From Xenoacremonium recifei (taxonomy: Eukaryota > Ascomycota > Sordariomycetes > Hypocreales > Nectriaceae), in the NCBI GenBank assembly GCA_012184525.1, contig WOFQ01000005.1, positions 868,001-932,000 of the forward strand: a DNA stretch of 64,000 nucleotides. The letters are read 5' to 3'. Of the stretch, positions 45,301 through 56,700 are shown in pieces. Numbering within the stretch: the stretch's first letter is position 1; every line of letters begins with the position of its first letter. Under the pieces are notes generated by a model, which was not told the DNA's origin, searched no databases, and was given only the letters and a program-made list of their open reading frames with translations. The translations under genes were made by a program, and so were the position numbers.

Positions 45301-46861
45301 GATGACCGTCACAAGGCCCCATGCCCTGTAACCGCCGCCCCATGATCGGAGACAGGGGCCCCTGGTCTCGTTCTGGGAGGGATCGGCGCGTCTGTGAGGT
45401 CATGCTCCAGGCGTCCAGGGTCTGGTCTACAGGGTTTCGAACTTTTTTTCCCCAACGGCTATTCCCTGCTTTTGTCCGCTGTGGTTCGTCGAGCCAGTCA
45501 CTGGTCGTGATTTGGTCATATCGACGTCGTCACGAAGACATGCCAGATCTTTGCTGGCGTGTGACTGTTGGCATGCTGGGATCGGACAGCGCTCCGGAAC
45601 CTTTCACCAATAACAGACTTGGGACTTATCAGCATGTAGTCTTTACGTACAATGTTCCAAGCCTCCCCGTGTTCGAGTCTTGTCACAACTACCCTACACT
45701 GGAAGAATGACTCCCCGCAGGACTTGAACAAGCAATGCCTTTGCGGGGAAGAAGATGAGACGTGTAGATCATTAAGTCTCGACTGGTTTTTCCATTCCCA
45801 ACGTCTCGGATGAGCAGCACAGCCAACAAAGGCAACTAACACAGCAATGCTTAGCCGTGGCCGGGGCATTCTTCAGTTGACTGATCTGCAGTTCCAGCCG
45901 CTTTCCATCGAAGCTGAGCCACGTGCCTTGGAATGGGTGAGTTTCGCCTCCTCCGAGGATATGTCTGATTCCAAGAATGTGGAAAGTTGTGTGCCTAGAG
46001 ATGCCAAGGCAGATCAGATGTTGGCTGTGTGAAAATGCTGTGCCTGTACCGGTGAAGTCTTTCGCCTCTAAAGCCCTAGCGGATTGATACATCGACAGAC
46101 TTGCCCATCCGCTCTCCCGGGTCCGGCACTCGCTGGTCTCGTCATCAGAGGTCATCTCACTGCCCCGAACTGTCGATCATCCGGCTTTCTCTCGGGAGCC
46201 TCTGGGCAGATCTTTTCGACATGCTTGTCGGCGCCGTTCGGCGAGCCGGGTCCACGATTCAGGCCGGCCGTCCCTACCGTTGCTGCCGCCGGTCCCGGTT
46301 GAGCCATTTGTGCATATGACGATGTTGCGGAGCTTCACGCGACACTTTCAAAGATTTCCTTGTGGAGATCAGCTTGTTCTAGAAGCCTGCACTACGGGAG
46401 ACTCCGTCGCTTGTCTTGTTGGTGTTGTGTCTGGTGTTTAAGGGTTGAGTGTACGAAAATTCTGACCCACCGTCGACTTACACGCTTGTTAGAACAGTCG
46501 ACAGTTGTGAATTGTCACAACCCAGTGGTAGGGTAGGAATACTAAGCTTATTTCCCTCTCTTCAATGAGGTGAAGTATCCGAACTTGTTTTCTTTTTAAT
46601 ATGCTCCAGAAAACGGGTGCTTTGAAACGGACATTCGGTTTCTACAAAAACAACACAGAGAAGTCTCACCTCCTTATGAGAACATCACCTCAAGTTAAAC
46701 TTGTATAAAGTCTTTTATTGCTGATCATAAACTAGGACGAAACCCCCCCAAACTGATGACTCTGATCTATCTCGGTGTAAATAAACCGCCTATGTCGATA
46801 CGCCCGCTTATGCATAAGGAGAGCTTAAGATAAGATGATGAATCTCTTCTCGAATGCTTGA
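42328..46861. other. 4.5-kb ORF-poor spacer upstream of the arrestin gene
   Basis: No gene was supported. The part near 42330-43400 probably contains the arrestin leader and promoter; it has purine/pyrimidine-skewed tracts and small repeats such as GCAAG/GGCAAG runs near 42770-42815 and a GACTGACTG cluster near 42990-43008. Open frames near 44940-45300 have low-quality translations. The right end (after about 46430) becomes AT-richer toward the ceramidase gene. Confidence 0.5.
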
Positions 46862-47756
46862 TTATTCCTTCTTCTCATGCTCCAACTCCTCTTGTAACTC
46901 CCTCACCACTTCTATGAACTTGTCCGCCCCAATTGCGGTCAAGATGTGCCACCAACCGTGAAACTCTAGCAGCCAAGCCCACGGAAGACCAATCCTCTCT
47001 CTGAGGCTGCGCAGCTCCATGCAATACTCGAGATCGATGTTCCAGAGTATATACCCGACCACACAAATCCCCACAGCCGTCCACGCTCGTTTCTTCCACT
47101 CTGAGCGCTTCGCATCTGGGAACTTCGGCTGCGACCAGTCGAGCACGTAGTAACCCCGCAGCCCAATCATCACGAGCATCACTGAAAAGGCGACATAGTG
47201 GATGATGATCTGGCCAGACCAGACATAGAAGGCTGAGAAAGAGCATACGGAAATAGCCAGTGCGATAGTGATGCGACGCGCTCGCTCCGGCGATTGGCGC
47301 ATAGTCAGCGTGGCCTGTAGCAACGCCCAGCAGAGGACAACCATAGAGAGGTCGTCGGCGAACTGCAGCGTTTGGCGCATGGAAGCGTGGTAGAGAAAGG
47401 AGCAGATGCCGAGGATGAGCAGTGACGCGGACATGTGATCGATCCGCGGTGAGAGAATACTACGGTTTCCAGCGTACATATACCGAAAGGCAAAGTAAAC
47501 TAGAGGAGGTGAGTTAGGAATCGTCGGAAAGGGCCGCGAGGCGCACCATAGGTGAGGTTTGTCACCGAGTTAATGAACTCGGCGATGTAGTAGGTAATCG
47601 CATAGTCCTCTTCGCAGAAACTACCCTCTGTCAGAACGTACGTCTGAAGCTCTTAAACCCGAGAGGGGTAACTCACTTTGCCTTACTCGTTGGCGGGCTC
47701 CAGGCGCCGTGCAGCGCATGGGTGTCCTTGTTGTAGACGAGGTTATGATGTCCCAT
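46862..47756 (-). CDS. alkaline ceramidase (YPC1/YDC1 family)
   Basis: Hydrolyses ceramide to a sphingoid base and fatty acid in ER or Golgi membranes. Three exons on the minus strand, 47756-47677, 47620-47547 and 47499-46862, give 263 residues, slightly short for the family. Introns are 56 and 47 bp, GT-AG. The joined N terminus reads GAWSPPTSKANFCEEDYAIT, the family signature with the acidic calcium-site residues. The metal site and catalytic residues of the family are visible: SFLYHAS, FADDLS and the C-terminal FHGWWH. At least six hydrophobic segments fit the seven-helix fold. The first two exons are too short for ordinary ORF calling. Assignment is from family motifs; substrate preference (phyto- or dihydroceramide) cannot be read. 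Confidence 0.9.
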
Positions 47757-49370
47757 TTTGAAGAGCGTCCAAAGATGAGATGTTGAAGAATAGAAAGTGA
47801 GTACTTTTGCCGCTAGGATGAAGAGATGTGGCAGAAATGCGTGGTGTGATTGAAGATATATGAGCACCTGTTCAGCACTTAGTCAGCAGGTGATATTCGG
47901 AACCCGCGGGGGTTTAGCCAAGAGTGAGACGTTTACAATTTCGGTTAAGCGATGCCGACGTGATATCGTTCCGTTTAAGGCGGTGATTCGGAGTGATTGG
48001 AGAAGTTGACAGTCGATAACATTAGTGGTGGAAGATAGAGGAGCAATCACCATAACTAGCATCTGATAGCGGGCAGACTTGTCACATTTCGGATCAGATC
48101 TCATGTCTGAGTTATAGGGAGCGCACGAAGACGACTACCTAGGTCAAAGTCTGGCAGTTCAGAATTATTTTGGTTCCTTCATTCACTTTGCGAAATATTG
48201 AGTACTACAGATCGCGTGCCCTGTTCAATTGAATGACAGTCAACTGGCACATAAACCCCAACTAAAAAGTAAAACAAACGCCCTGTTTTGCATGACCAGT
48301 CTAAAAAGCCTTGGGTTCAATTACTTTATTAATTTATCCTTGACGTTGTTGAACAATCGACGTTTAGGGTAAGATAATGAAACTTGATGTACATTAGTGA
48401 TGTACTAAGAAGCTCACTCTTTCGTTCGTGGTGCGTTGGACGCATCGGGATGGCTCTACTAAGCTTCAGACCTTTTGCATGCCCCGTAATGTGAGCGAGG
48501 TCGATTGTAAGGACTAATGTCTGGCAGAAGGATGAGGACTGATCATCAATTGCAACAATTTACTACTCCATTCTTCATGCATTTCTGGTTCTCATTACTA
48601 GTTCCGCTTTGATAGGATAAAAGGCGGGAAGTCTAGAGAGAACTTGCTGTCATTTTATGCGGTCTTATTGTAAATCATGTAAGTTATATTTACCTACTAG
48701 TTATTAGCATTCGCGCTTTCAAGATGCCCGTACCTAGAGTCTAGCTTCATCAGTGGCTTCTTACAAGAAATTATCAGGCTGCTCGGAGGGTAATTAATGA
48801 GATAATCAGCAAGACCGTGAGATGAGTTTGTGAGATGTAGGGCGCGGTTTCGGAAGTCTATGACCGCGGTACTTGACTCTACCACCCTCCACCTTATTGG
48901 TTGAACTCAGCGCAGCGTCAGAAAGACAAGTGCAGGAGAAGTCTTGGTAGTGCATAGCACTCAGCCAGTAGTTCAAATCTCGTTGCTAAGCTTTCTGATA
49001 AGGTCTCTTTAGTAATTCATCGTTTAAGAGTCATCTCGCTCCGGCTTCGCTGACGCCTGCATCCAGCCGCTCACCGGGACCCATTCAGGATGCTCTAGCC
49101 GGCGTGCTAAACCACCTTCGACCAGACCTCCTGCACAAGTTGTCTATAATTGCCGAATCGAGTAGGGAAGTTCGCACGCCGCAGCAAACCGGTGAAGGCC
49201 GTCCGGACATACATGCCGGTGGACCCCTCTTTGATAGGGCTGGGTGAGGAGGAATGCATCTTGGACACTGAAGAGACATTCACCGCTGGGTTCCCTGGGT
49301 GAACAGGAAGAAGCAAGACTTCCACTTTCAAGAGACTTGCATCTTTGGGAGTGAACTAGCAGCGTTGTCA
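47757..49370. other. AT-richer divergent spacer between ceramidase and MFS genes
   Basis: 1.6 kb between the divergent start codons. Composition is clearly richer in A/T than most of the window, especially at about 48150-48900. No gene was supported. It must hold both promoters. Confidence 0.55.
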
Positions 49371-50851
49371 ATGTCTGTCACGGAGGTGAACCCTCCGCCC
49401 ATGCTGGCGCCGATGGTATTGGACGACCCCCGAATCGACGAGGATGCCATCTCAACCACCACAATCGACATCGAATCCGGCTGGCCAGCATGGCTCTGCG
49501 TCGCCGGAGCATTCTGCTTCCTGATGCCCTCATACGGTACGTCCACCTCCCCTACAAAGACAAACAGCATCTCACTCTCCCAGGCATGATGCAGTCCATC
49601 GGCACGTTCCAGACCTACCTCTCCCTCCACCAACTGCACACCTCCTCCGTGGGCGACGTCGGCTGGATCACCGGCATGTACATGTTCCTCGGCCTCGCCT
49701 GCACCATCCAAGTCGGGCCCCTGATGGACCACTACGGCCCGCGCGTGCTCAGCCCCGTAGCCGCGGGACTCAGCATCGTGACCTTCCTGCTACTCGCCGA
49801 GTGCCGCGCATATTGGCACTTCATGCTATGCTTGGGCGTGCTGGGCGGGCTGGCCAGTGCTGTAGCTGCACCCATCGCCGTCGGGGTGGTAGGCAAGCTG
49901 TTCGTGAGACGGAGAGGGCTGGCCATGGGTGTTGCGCTCGCAGGCTCGAGTGTCGGGTCTGTCGTGATCCCGCTGCTCCTCCGCGGATTGTTCCCCAGAC
50001 TTGGTTGGCCGTGGAGCATGCGCGTGCTTGCTCTCGTGGTTGCGGCGTTGATGATCCCTGGCGTGGGTTGCTTCTGGCCGTTTCCGCAGCTGCTCCGGGA
50101 GACGTTGCCAGGAGGCCGGCCGGTGCCGCGGACGGACCGGGCGTTGCTCAACTTTTCGGCTTTCAAGATCCCGGCTTTCTCGTTTGTTACGGCAGGTCTG
50201 TTTGTGCTTGAGTTTGCCATCGTTGGATTGGGAGCGATGCTTCCGACGGTGGCTCTCGATGCTGGGCTCACAGCCGAGGACGGCTATGCGTTGATTGCAA
50301 TCCTTGGTGGATGTGGTACGGTTGGGAGGATTGTGCCTGGCTTGATTGGCGACAAAATAGGGCACTTCAATGTTCTCTTAACTGCCATCTTCCTCGGGCT
50401 AGTTTTCACGGCTACGATGTTTGTGCCCTTTACCACCACAGGATCCGTGCTGTATGCCTTTTCAGCTCTATGGGGGTTTGCTTCGGGGTCATTCCTGTCA
50501 ATTAGTCCCGGTAAGCTCAACAAAGTCTGATAGAAGGGGAACACTGCTGAAGCACTGCAGTTTGCATGGGCAAGACTTGCGACCCGAAGGACTATGGGAG
50601 ATTTTATGGTACGCACCGTGGCCAAATATCTTATCCTCTTACAGTGGCTTACCGATGAAACAGGAACAATGAACTTCGTTATTAGCTTTTCTCTCCTCCT
50701 CTCCATTCCTTTGACCGGCATCATGGTTGAGAACATGGGATCCCAAGCATTGGCAGGTTTGCTGCTTGCCGTTGTCTTCCTTGGAGAGATCTTCCTTTTT
50801 GCCGCTCGTGCGTTACTGATAGGTCAATGGTTTACACCAATGAATGTTTAG
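49371..50851 (+). CDS. MFS transporter, monocarboxylate (MCT) type
   Basis: Four exons, 49371-49536, 49584-50510, 50561-50608 and 50664-50851, give 442 residues, the usual size for fungal MCT-like carriers. Introns are 47, 50 and 55 bp, all GT-AG. At the last intron an earlier AG would give a stop, and the chosen acceptor joins DYGRFYG to TMNFVISFS. About twelve hydrophobic segments are visible, with the conserved first-helix region PAWLCVAGAFCFLMPSYGMM, the loop 2-3 motif GPLMDHYGPR, the loop 4-5 region VRRRGLAMGVALAGSSVGS and the PVCMGKTCDPKDYGRFYG signature. The ATG at 49371 follows an upstream GTG-only extension. Substrate is unknown; relatives are often called monocarboxylate or riboflavin transporters. 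Plasma membrane is the likely location. Confidence 0.88.
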
Positions 50852-51743
50852 ACGGCATCATGAACAACGTATTCGGGTTAAAGTTGAGTGTTGGTAATGA
50901 TCGGTAAGAATGCTATCAATTGTACTCAACAAAAGTACGGAACAACAAGTTTCTCATGCAGGAGTCAGGGGCGTTTTATATTACGAAATGTCAGAATACC
51001 AAAAGAAATTCGCATTTAGGAATAACTGAAACGAGCTTTTGACAGATGAATGTCATGTTTGCTCACTTAAGCCTTCATTCGGACTGCCTAGCTTTGATTG
51101 AGAGCAACGAGATACCGCCTTCTCTTTTCGCCTCACCGATAGAGCGTTAGCGTAGTCTAGGAGCCTGCGGTAGTCAAAAAACGACTTGATTCAGCCCGTG
51201 ATTATTTGCTTGCAATTTATAATAATGCCGCTGTTTAGGGCGCGGGAGTGTCGGGCCCGGTCTGAGTCACGATCCTAAATAAGCTCTCAAACGCAGACTC
51301 GCACTTCCAACGAAAACATCAACGTGATCTAGAGAAGCAAAAGTTGTGCCTAATAGACGGAAGCTTGGAGGTGCTCCCAAATTGACCCGTGTCTAGGAGA
51401 AAGTCTGTACCGCGGAGATGTTGAGTTTCCGTCAGTATTAGTCGCCACGCCGAAGCCTCTTAGACTATGTGGTTGGCGGTGGCTTGCGGCGTGTATAAGC
51501 CGGAGCCCGCTTTGCGTCAGCGAAGGGCGACCGGCATTCGGATGGCAACGGGACGGAGATGTGAAATCAGCGAGGAAAGCATATAAGCCGGAGGGCGTTT
51601 AGAAGTTTCCAAAGCCTCAAATGGCTCACTCATCTTGATTGCAACTTGGCCCAATCCTTCAAAACCGTCATTGTCATCACTCGAATACGAAACCTCACTT
51701 ACACCACCAACACTCATTCGCCTTCATCACAAATACCGTGCCA
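50852..51743. other. spacer between the MFS and oxidoreductase genes
   Basis: About 890 bp with no gene. It is AT-richer in its first half. Two TATA-like elements near its end are listed separately and probably belong to the oxidoreductase promoter. Confidence 0.6.
51494..51593 (+). promoter_or_regulatory. duplicated TATA-like element TATAAGCCGGAG
   Basis: The 12-mer TATAAGCCGGAG occurs at 51494-51505 and again at 51582-51593, 239-250 and 151-162 bp upstream of the oxidoreductase ATG. Both are in promoter position and orientation. A duplicated core promoter with two start sites is a reasonable reading, but no start site is known. Confidence 0.45.
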
Positions 51744-52754
51744 ATGACTTCACCAGCCCTCCCTTTCACCATCAAAGCCATCATCCAACCCTCCGCCTCC
51801 TCCACCCACCTCACCCTCACAACCCTCCCTCTCCCCTCCCTCCCCTCCCCAACCTCCTACCTCATCCACATCCACGCCACCTCCCCCTGCCGCGACGAAC
51901 TCACCTGGGAACTCTCCTACCCATCCCTCTTCCCCGCCTCCCGCATCCGCATCCCCTGCACCGAAGCCGCCGGCACCGTCGTCCGCGCGCCTGCTACGGG
52001 TGCCTTCAAAGTCGGCGACCCGGTCTTCTACCGCCGTGACGCTCACCACGAGGGCGCGCTGCGCGAGTACTCTGTTGCAGAGGAGGAAGAGCTCGCGCGT
52101 AAGCCGGATTGCTTGAGCTGGCAGGAGGCTGCGGCTACGCCGTTGAGTAGCCTGACGGCTTGGCAGGGCTTGTTCGTGCACGGGCTGCTTGATCCCCGGG
52201 GTCTGCATGGTGATCAGGATGCTCGGGAGCGCAACGGCAAGATCCGTGTACTTGTCTCCGGAGCGGGCGGCGGCGTCGCCTCCTGGGCCGTGCCGCTGGC
52301 CCTCGCCGCCGGGGCCGAATCCGTCACGGCCGTCGGCTCAGCGTCCAAGATCGCCTCCGTGACAGCTACATCCACCGTCCCGTCCGGCACCGTCGCCTCC
52401 TGGGTCTCTGCCGCTCCGGCTGAGCGTCAATGCGACTTCATATTCGACACTGCCGGTGGTCCAAACCTGGGCGAGTTGTGGACTGCTCTGCGCGCAGGAG
52501 GCACGTTTCTCAGCGTTGCGGGTGCTCCGGAGGATGTGAAGCCCGAGGGGTTCTCGCGCGAGTACGCAAAGGCACAGTGGTTTCTTGTGAAGCCGCTGGG
52601 GAGCAATTTAGCCGAGATTGCGAGTGTTATTGAGAAGGGTGTGGTGAGGCCGACGGTGGATAGTGTGTATGAGTTTGAGCAGTTTGCTGAGGCGTTTGAG
52701 AAGGTTGAAAAGGGGCGGCCCAGGGGCAAGGTGGTCATTAATGTGTCTGCTTAA
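51744..52754 (+). CDS. MDR-family (zinc-type alcohol dehydrogenase-like/quinone) oxidoreductase
   Basis: Single exon, 336 residues. The ATG at 51744 is the first in the frame (only a TTG lies upstream). The GroES-like N domain is seen as CRDELTWELSYP and RIRIPCTEAAGTVV, then GAFKVGDPVFYRR. The Rossmann domain begins at VLVSGAGGGVASWAVPLALA, and DFIFDTAGG and AGGTFLSVAGAP follow as in quinone reductase-like MDR enzymes. The C terminus VEKGRPRGKVVINVSA is typical. The cysteine/histidine set of zinc-dependent dehydrogenases is not evident, so a zinc-free NADPH-dependent reductase is more likely. The first 70 codons are extremely C-rich in their third positions. Substrate unknown. Confidence 0.85.
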   Translation: MTSPALPFTIKAIIQPSASSTHLTLTTLPLPSLPSPTSYLIHIHATSPCRDELTWELSYPSLFPASRIRIPCTEAAGTVVRAPATGAFKVGDPVFYRRDAHHEGALREYSVAEEEELARKPDCLSWQEAAATPLSSLTAWQGLFVHGLLDPRGLHGDQDARERNGKIRVLVSGAGGGVASWAVPLALAAGAESVTAVGSASKIASVTATSTVPSGTVASWVSAAPAERQCDFIFDTAGGPNLGELWTALRAGGTFLSVAGAPEDVKPEGFSREYAKAQWFLVKPLGSNLAEIASVIEKGVVRPTVDSVYEFEQFAEAFEKVEKGRPRGKVVINVSA

Positions 52755-53750
52755 GAGCATCAGCTTGATATTGTTATTTTGTGGCGGGAAAAGGTATGTA
52801 TGTCTGTAACAAAGAACAATGCCACTCATCCGTATATTAATGAGAAAGATGCCTATACTTAGTACGTATTCTCACGAAGATGTTCAGTAGAGTCTACTTA
52901 GAAAAGGCGTTGATAAGTCGATTTGGTTCATTTCAACCTTCCGTTGTCAATAGATTGATTGCTGATTGATAGATACACGAAGCACCGCATTCATTTCCTT
53001 CCAAATACGACGATGAAAGCTACCTTCGTACTGCTCTTGTACAGTGCCTCCAAAACCAAGGAACTTTTCCCAGGCACACTGCCTGAAAACTTGCAGCGCA
53101 GCTTGCCCTCGTACACTGAACCAGAAGCTCCTTGTTGAAAACTCCCTCGTGTATCTAGCTCCTCCAGCTCCTTGCAATGATTCTATCCAGCGCTCTGCAA
53201 ACGGGGGACCCTTAACGAGAGATCCTTGCCCAGTAAAAGCAAAACGTCAGATCTTGATACAGAACAGCCTACGCCTAGTGTAATTTTTTCGCTCATCGTA
53301 CAAGTGATCGACATGTGTGAATCATCTGGTCATAAGAAACAAAGCTGTGAGAGGTATAACCGCCGCGCGTCTTTTCCCCCGTGATCCAGAATCACACCGT
53401 GTGCTCTGCGATGTCGGCCCGGGTGCTCGAGTCTCACGTTTGTTAGACTCGACAGAGCTTCGAACCCGGTGCCGTGTGATCACGCCAATCCGAGATCAAC
53501 CCCATATGAAAGCATGCGCTGTTTTCGTCCCCGGCGTTGTATTCGTTACAGTTCAAAGCGAGCAAGTGTATCGTGCATCAAACATCCACCCCAGCTTGCC
53601 GGAAGTGGCCGAAGCAAGATTTCATCGGGCACTTTCTTGTGACCAATCCGTCGATTCTCGACCCAATACATCATTGGTGCCTGGAAGTGTCCACCGCAGC
53701 GAGGCATTTATGGCTTCTAGAGGATCCCCGTGTCTGAAACGCCGTCATCC
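52755..53750. other. convergent spacer with a nested inverted repeat
   Basis: 1 kb between the stop codons of the oxidoreductase and the C2H2 factor. No gene was found. It contains the hairpin-forming sequence at 53403-53458. A 162-codon open frame at 53317-53805 has no real start codon and runs into the C2H2 coding region, so it is discounted. Confidence 0.55.
53403..53458. repeat. nested inverted repeat (hairpin)
   Basis: CGAGTCT (53428-53434) pairs perfectly with AGACTCG (53445-53451) across a 10-nt loop. Just outside, GCTCTG (53403-53408) pairs with CAGAGC (53453-53458). It lies about 300 bp past the C2H2 gene stop codon. I tested it for tRNA geometry and it does not fit. Confidence 0.6.
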
Positions 53751-56700
53751 TCACTCGGATGCAAGCACAGACTTCTCGGCTCGAGCCCGCATGTGGTTCG
53801 CATGACTTTCTAGGCATCGGGCCTTCAGATGGGTGACGGGCCACACGGCCGCTTTGTCGAGCATGAATGCCGTAATTCGGAGGAGCTTGGTTGCATAACC
53901 GTTGTGCCCATCCATCGTGATACTCGGCTCATTCCCATTCAGCCCTGTAAACTCCATGTTCATCTTGAGCTCCGCGGCCGCGAGCACCTCCTGAACCTTG
54001 GTCAACAGTTTCACATCCTCCTCCTCAAGCAGCATGACGGCAGGGATCTGAGTCAGATCGATTGCATCCTGTCCCAAAATCCCAAGATAACGTCCGACTC
54101 GCTCCTGTAGTGTCGCAATCCACTCGGCAAGGACCTGCGCACAGTCAAAGGCGCACATAGCTGACTGTAGTGGCAGTTCGCGACTCGTAAAGTCTGCAAA
54201 TGTGACACCCAACTTGCCGGCCATGGAAAGAGAGTCTGCGGCGTAGAAGGCCGCCTTTCGCAAGTGCTTCTCTCGTCGAGAGATTGTTCGCGCTGACATG
54301 CCACCTGTCGCAGGATTCGTGCCTTGAGCATCGGTTGAGAGCCCTTGAGAGCCTGGCTGATTGAGGAAGGCCGGCACTGAAGCCGAGTTTTCCGTGCTTT
54401 CGCTTTCGGGGGTTTCAGAGTTGGATGCTGCCGTGTGCTCTGCGTGCTGAACAATCTCACTGCCCTTAGACAGCTCCTCTGCCATGCCGTCCCAGTCGCG
54501 CTGCCAGAACTTCTCCTTCGACCGAGACAAGTTGACAAACAGCCGAATGTATGCGAGGTCGAGAAGAGGAATCGAGTCTGCTGAGAGGGGTCCCATGCCG
54601 AAGGGATTTGGGCGCTCCAGGCTGTGATGGGGATTGCTGGCCCAAGCTGCCTGCCACGCCTTGAGAGCTGGTTCGATGTGTCGATGCATCTTTTCCGTCT
54701 CTTCGTTGGTCCAGACTTTGTTGTGATGCCTCTGCCTCGTTTCCCATATGTAGTTGTGCAGAGCATTGATGAGAATGAGACACCCAAAGGTGCTCGGCTT
54801 CAGATCCACCTGCGGCAGATTATTCATGTCGTAATTCGAGTTGGCTCCCTGCGAGACATTGTTGTTCTGCGCCGCCTGCTGCTTCTGCTGCCGTTGTTGT
54901 CGCTCGTTCGCCCGGAGTAGTTCTCCAAGAGCATCATGGAACGTCATCCGATTGCGGTTTGCTGCATCCACGCCGCCCAGGATGCCAAAGGCGGTGCTGG
55001 ACTCGGCGGCAAAGAACTGCTCGTCGCATGGCAGATCGAGGAAGATTTCCGAATTTGTGAGTGCTGGCGTGTGGTTATAAGCCGACACGAGGAGGCTAGA
55101 TAAGATGAAGACGGCGTATAGCGTCCGCTTGCGCTCCTCCATGGCTTTCCACTGCAGCCATTCCGACTCGCCTGGTTCAGCCTTTGCCGTCCAGTTGAGG
55201 TCATCCCCCATATGCGTGTCCTGTCGGTCAGAAACATCCACGCGAGACGGTCGGAGCAGGTCAGCAGCTTGCGCAAGACTGACTAGAGCAGCACAGTGGG
55301 TCGAAGCGATATCGCTGGCCGTCTTATCACCGCAATTGTGACCGTAGACCACATTCAAGAGCATGGCCTGGACCAGCCAGACCGGCGTATGAACGGCGCC
55401 CTCGTTGGGCTGGGGGCTCTGCTCAGATCCAGGGGTTCGTCGAAGATCCGCCTTGCGAACATCGGCCTTGCGACGCTCCTCGAGGTAGAAAAAGATCATC
55501 TTCTTGGCCATGTCGAAGAGTTCCCGAGACTGCGCATGCTCCATTTCGTAGAGGGCACCAATAGCCGCCATGGACAGTATCAAGCAACCACTACCACCTA
55601 CACTCCCGGAACGATTATTCGTAGACGGGGACACTTCGAAAGACAACGTGGGAATATGCAGGAACGGGAGATGGGGGTGGAAATAAGCAATGTAAGCACC
55701 AACGTATCGCTGCAGGTCCTGAGTACTGGGCAGGCTGCTGCTGGCCTGGGTCGCCGAGCCGGGTCCGTGGGATGAGAACAGAGGCGACTGAGGCGGACCC
55801 TGAGACGTGAACGAGTATTTACGGCCGCCAAAGGGCAGACACTGGGACAGCGTGTTCACAATGGCACTCCGGGTAGCATCCGTGATGGTGGTTACGTGTG
55901 AGGCGCCGTGGTTTCCCCCTTGGAGCGAGGCGGGCGTCTCCGGGCCGGCATTGAAGCCAAGAGTCTGGTTCATATTCTGCTTGCTCAGTCCAGATACGAC
56001 GGACGGGCTCAGCGAGCTCAACGAGGGTGGAGGCGTGGAGAAGTAAGGGTCATTGATCTTTTGAGAAGCTGGCTGAGGTGATAACGGAGCTCCGTTCAAG
56101 AGATCCGGGAAAGAGACCGTCCCATTCAGATCCACCGGCGCAAACGGGTTTGAAGACAGCTGAGGAGGCCCCATGATGGAGGGTTGCCACATTGTGCTCG
56201 TCCCGGGCGGCGCTGGCCGATTCGATCCATCCAACATGACATCGCTGATCCCACTCTGGCTCGTCGTGCTGATTGCCGACGGGCTCGACTCGTCGACCAC
56301 GTTCTCGTTCGTGTGAATGTTCATCTGATGCTCGAAACCAGTTAACCAGTCAAAGTTATCCTCGAACGTATGGCTAGAAGGCAAGTCATTGAGGGGGGCC
56401 ACAAATGGTGATGGCGAGATTTGCTCGAGTGTTGCCGACTGCGGCGACTCGTTGTAGTGGAGGGCATTGGGGTTGATTGTCGTCGACGGAGTGCCGCCAT
56501 AGAGAAACGTATCGAAATTGAAGTCATTGTTAAAGGCCATGGCGGGGGCCGTTCTCAGGCCGTGGCTGAAGTCCATGCCGGTGAATGCGCCAGTCTCCAG
56601 GCGCGGCAGGCCATGCTGCATCCCTCGCTGGCCCATGGCCGTCGCCATGCCCCCGAGGAAGTGGTCGAGGTTATGGACGGGGAGGCCACCCAGGCTGGGG

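Noticed and set aside
44940..45302. 120-codon frame in the arrestin upstream region
   Set aside because: Low-complexity translation, no start context or splice partners, no recognisable family.
53391..53485. tRNA-like sequence with TTCGAACC and nested stems
   Set aside because: The stems do not give a 5-bp T arm, a 7-nt anticodon loop or a paired acceptor arm on either strand.
53317..53805. 162-codon open frame between the oxidoreductase and C2H2 genes
   Set aside because: It starts at GTG and overlaps the C2H2 3' end on the opposite strand; no recognisable protein.
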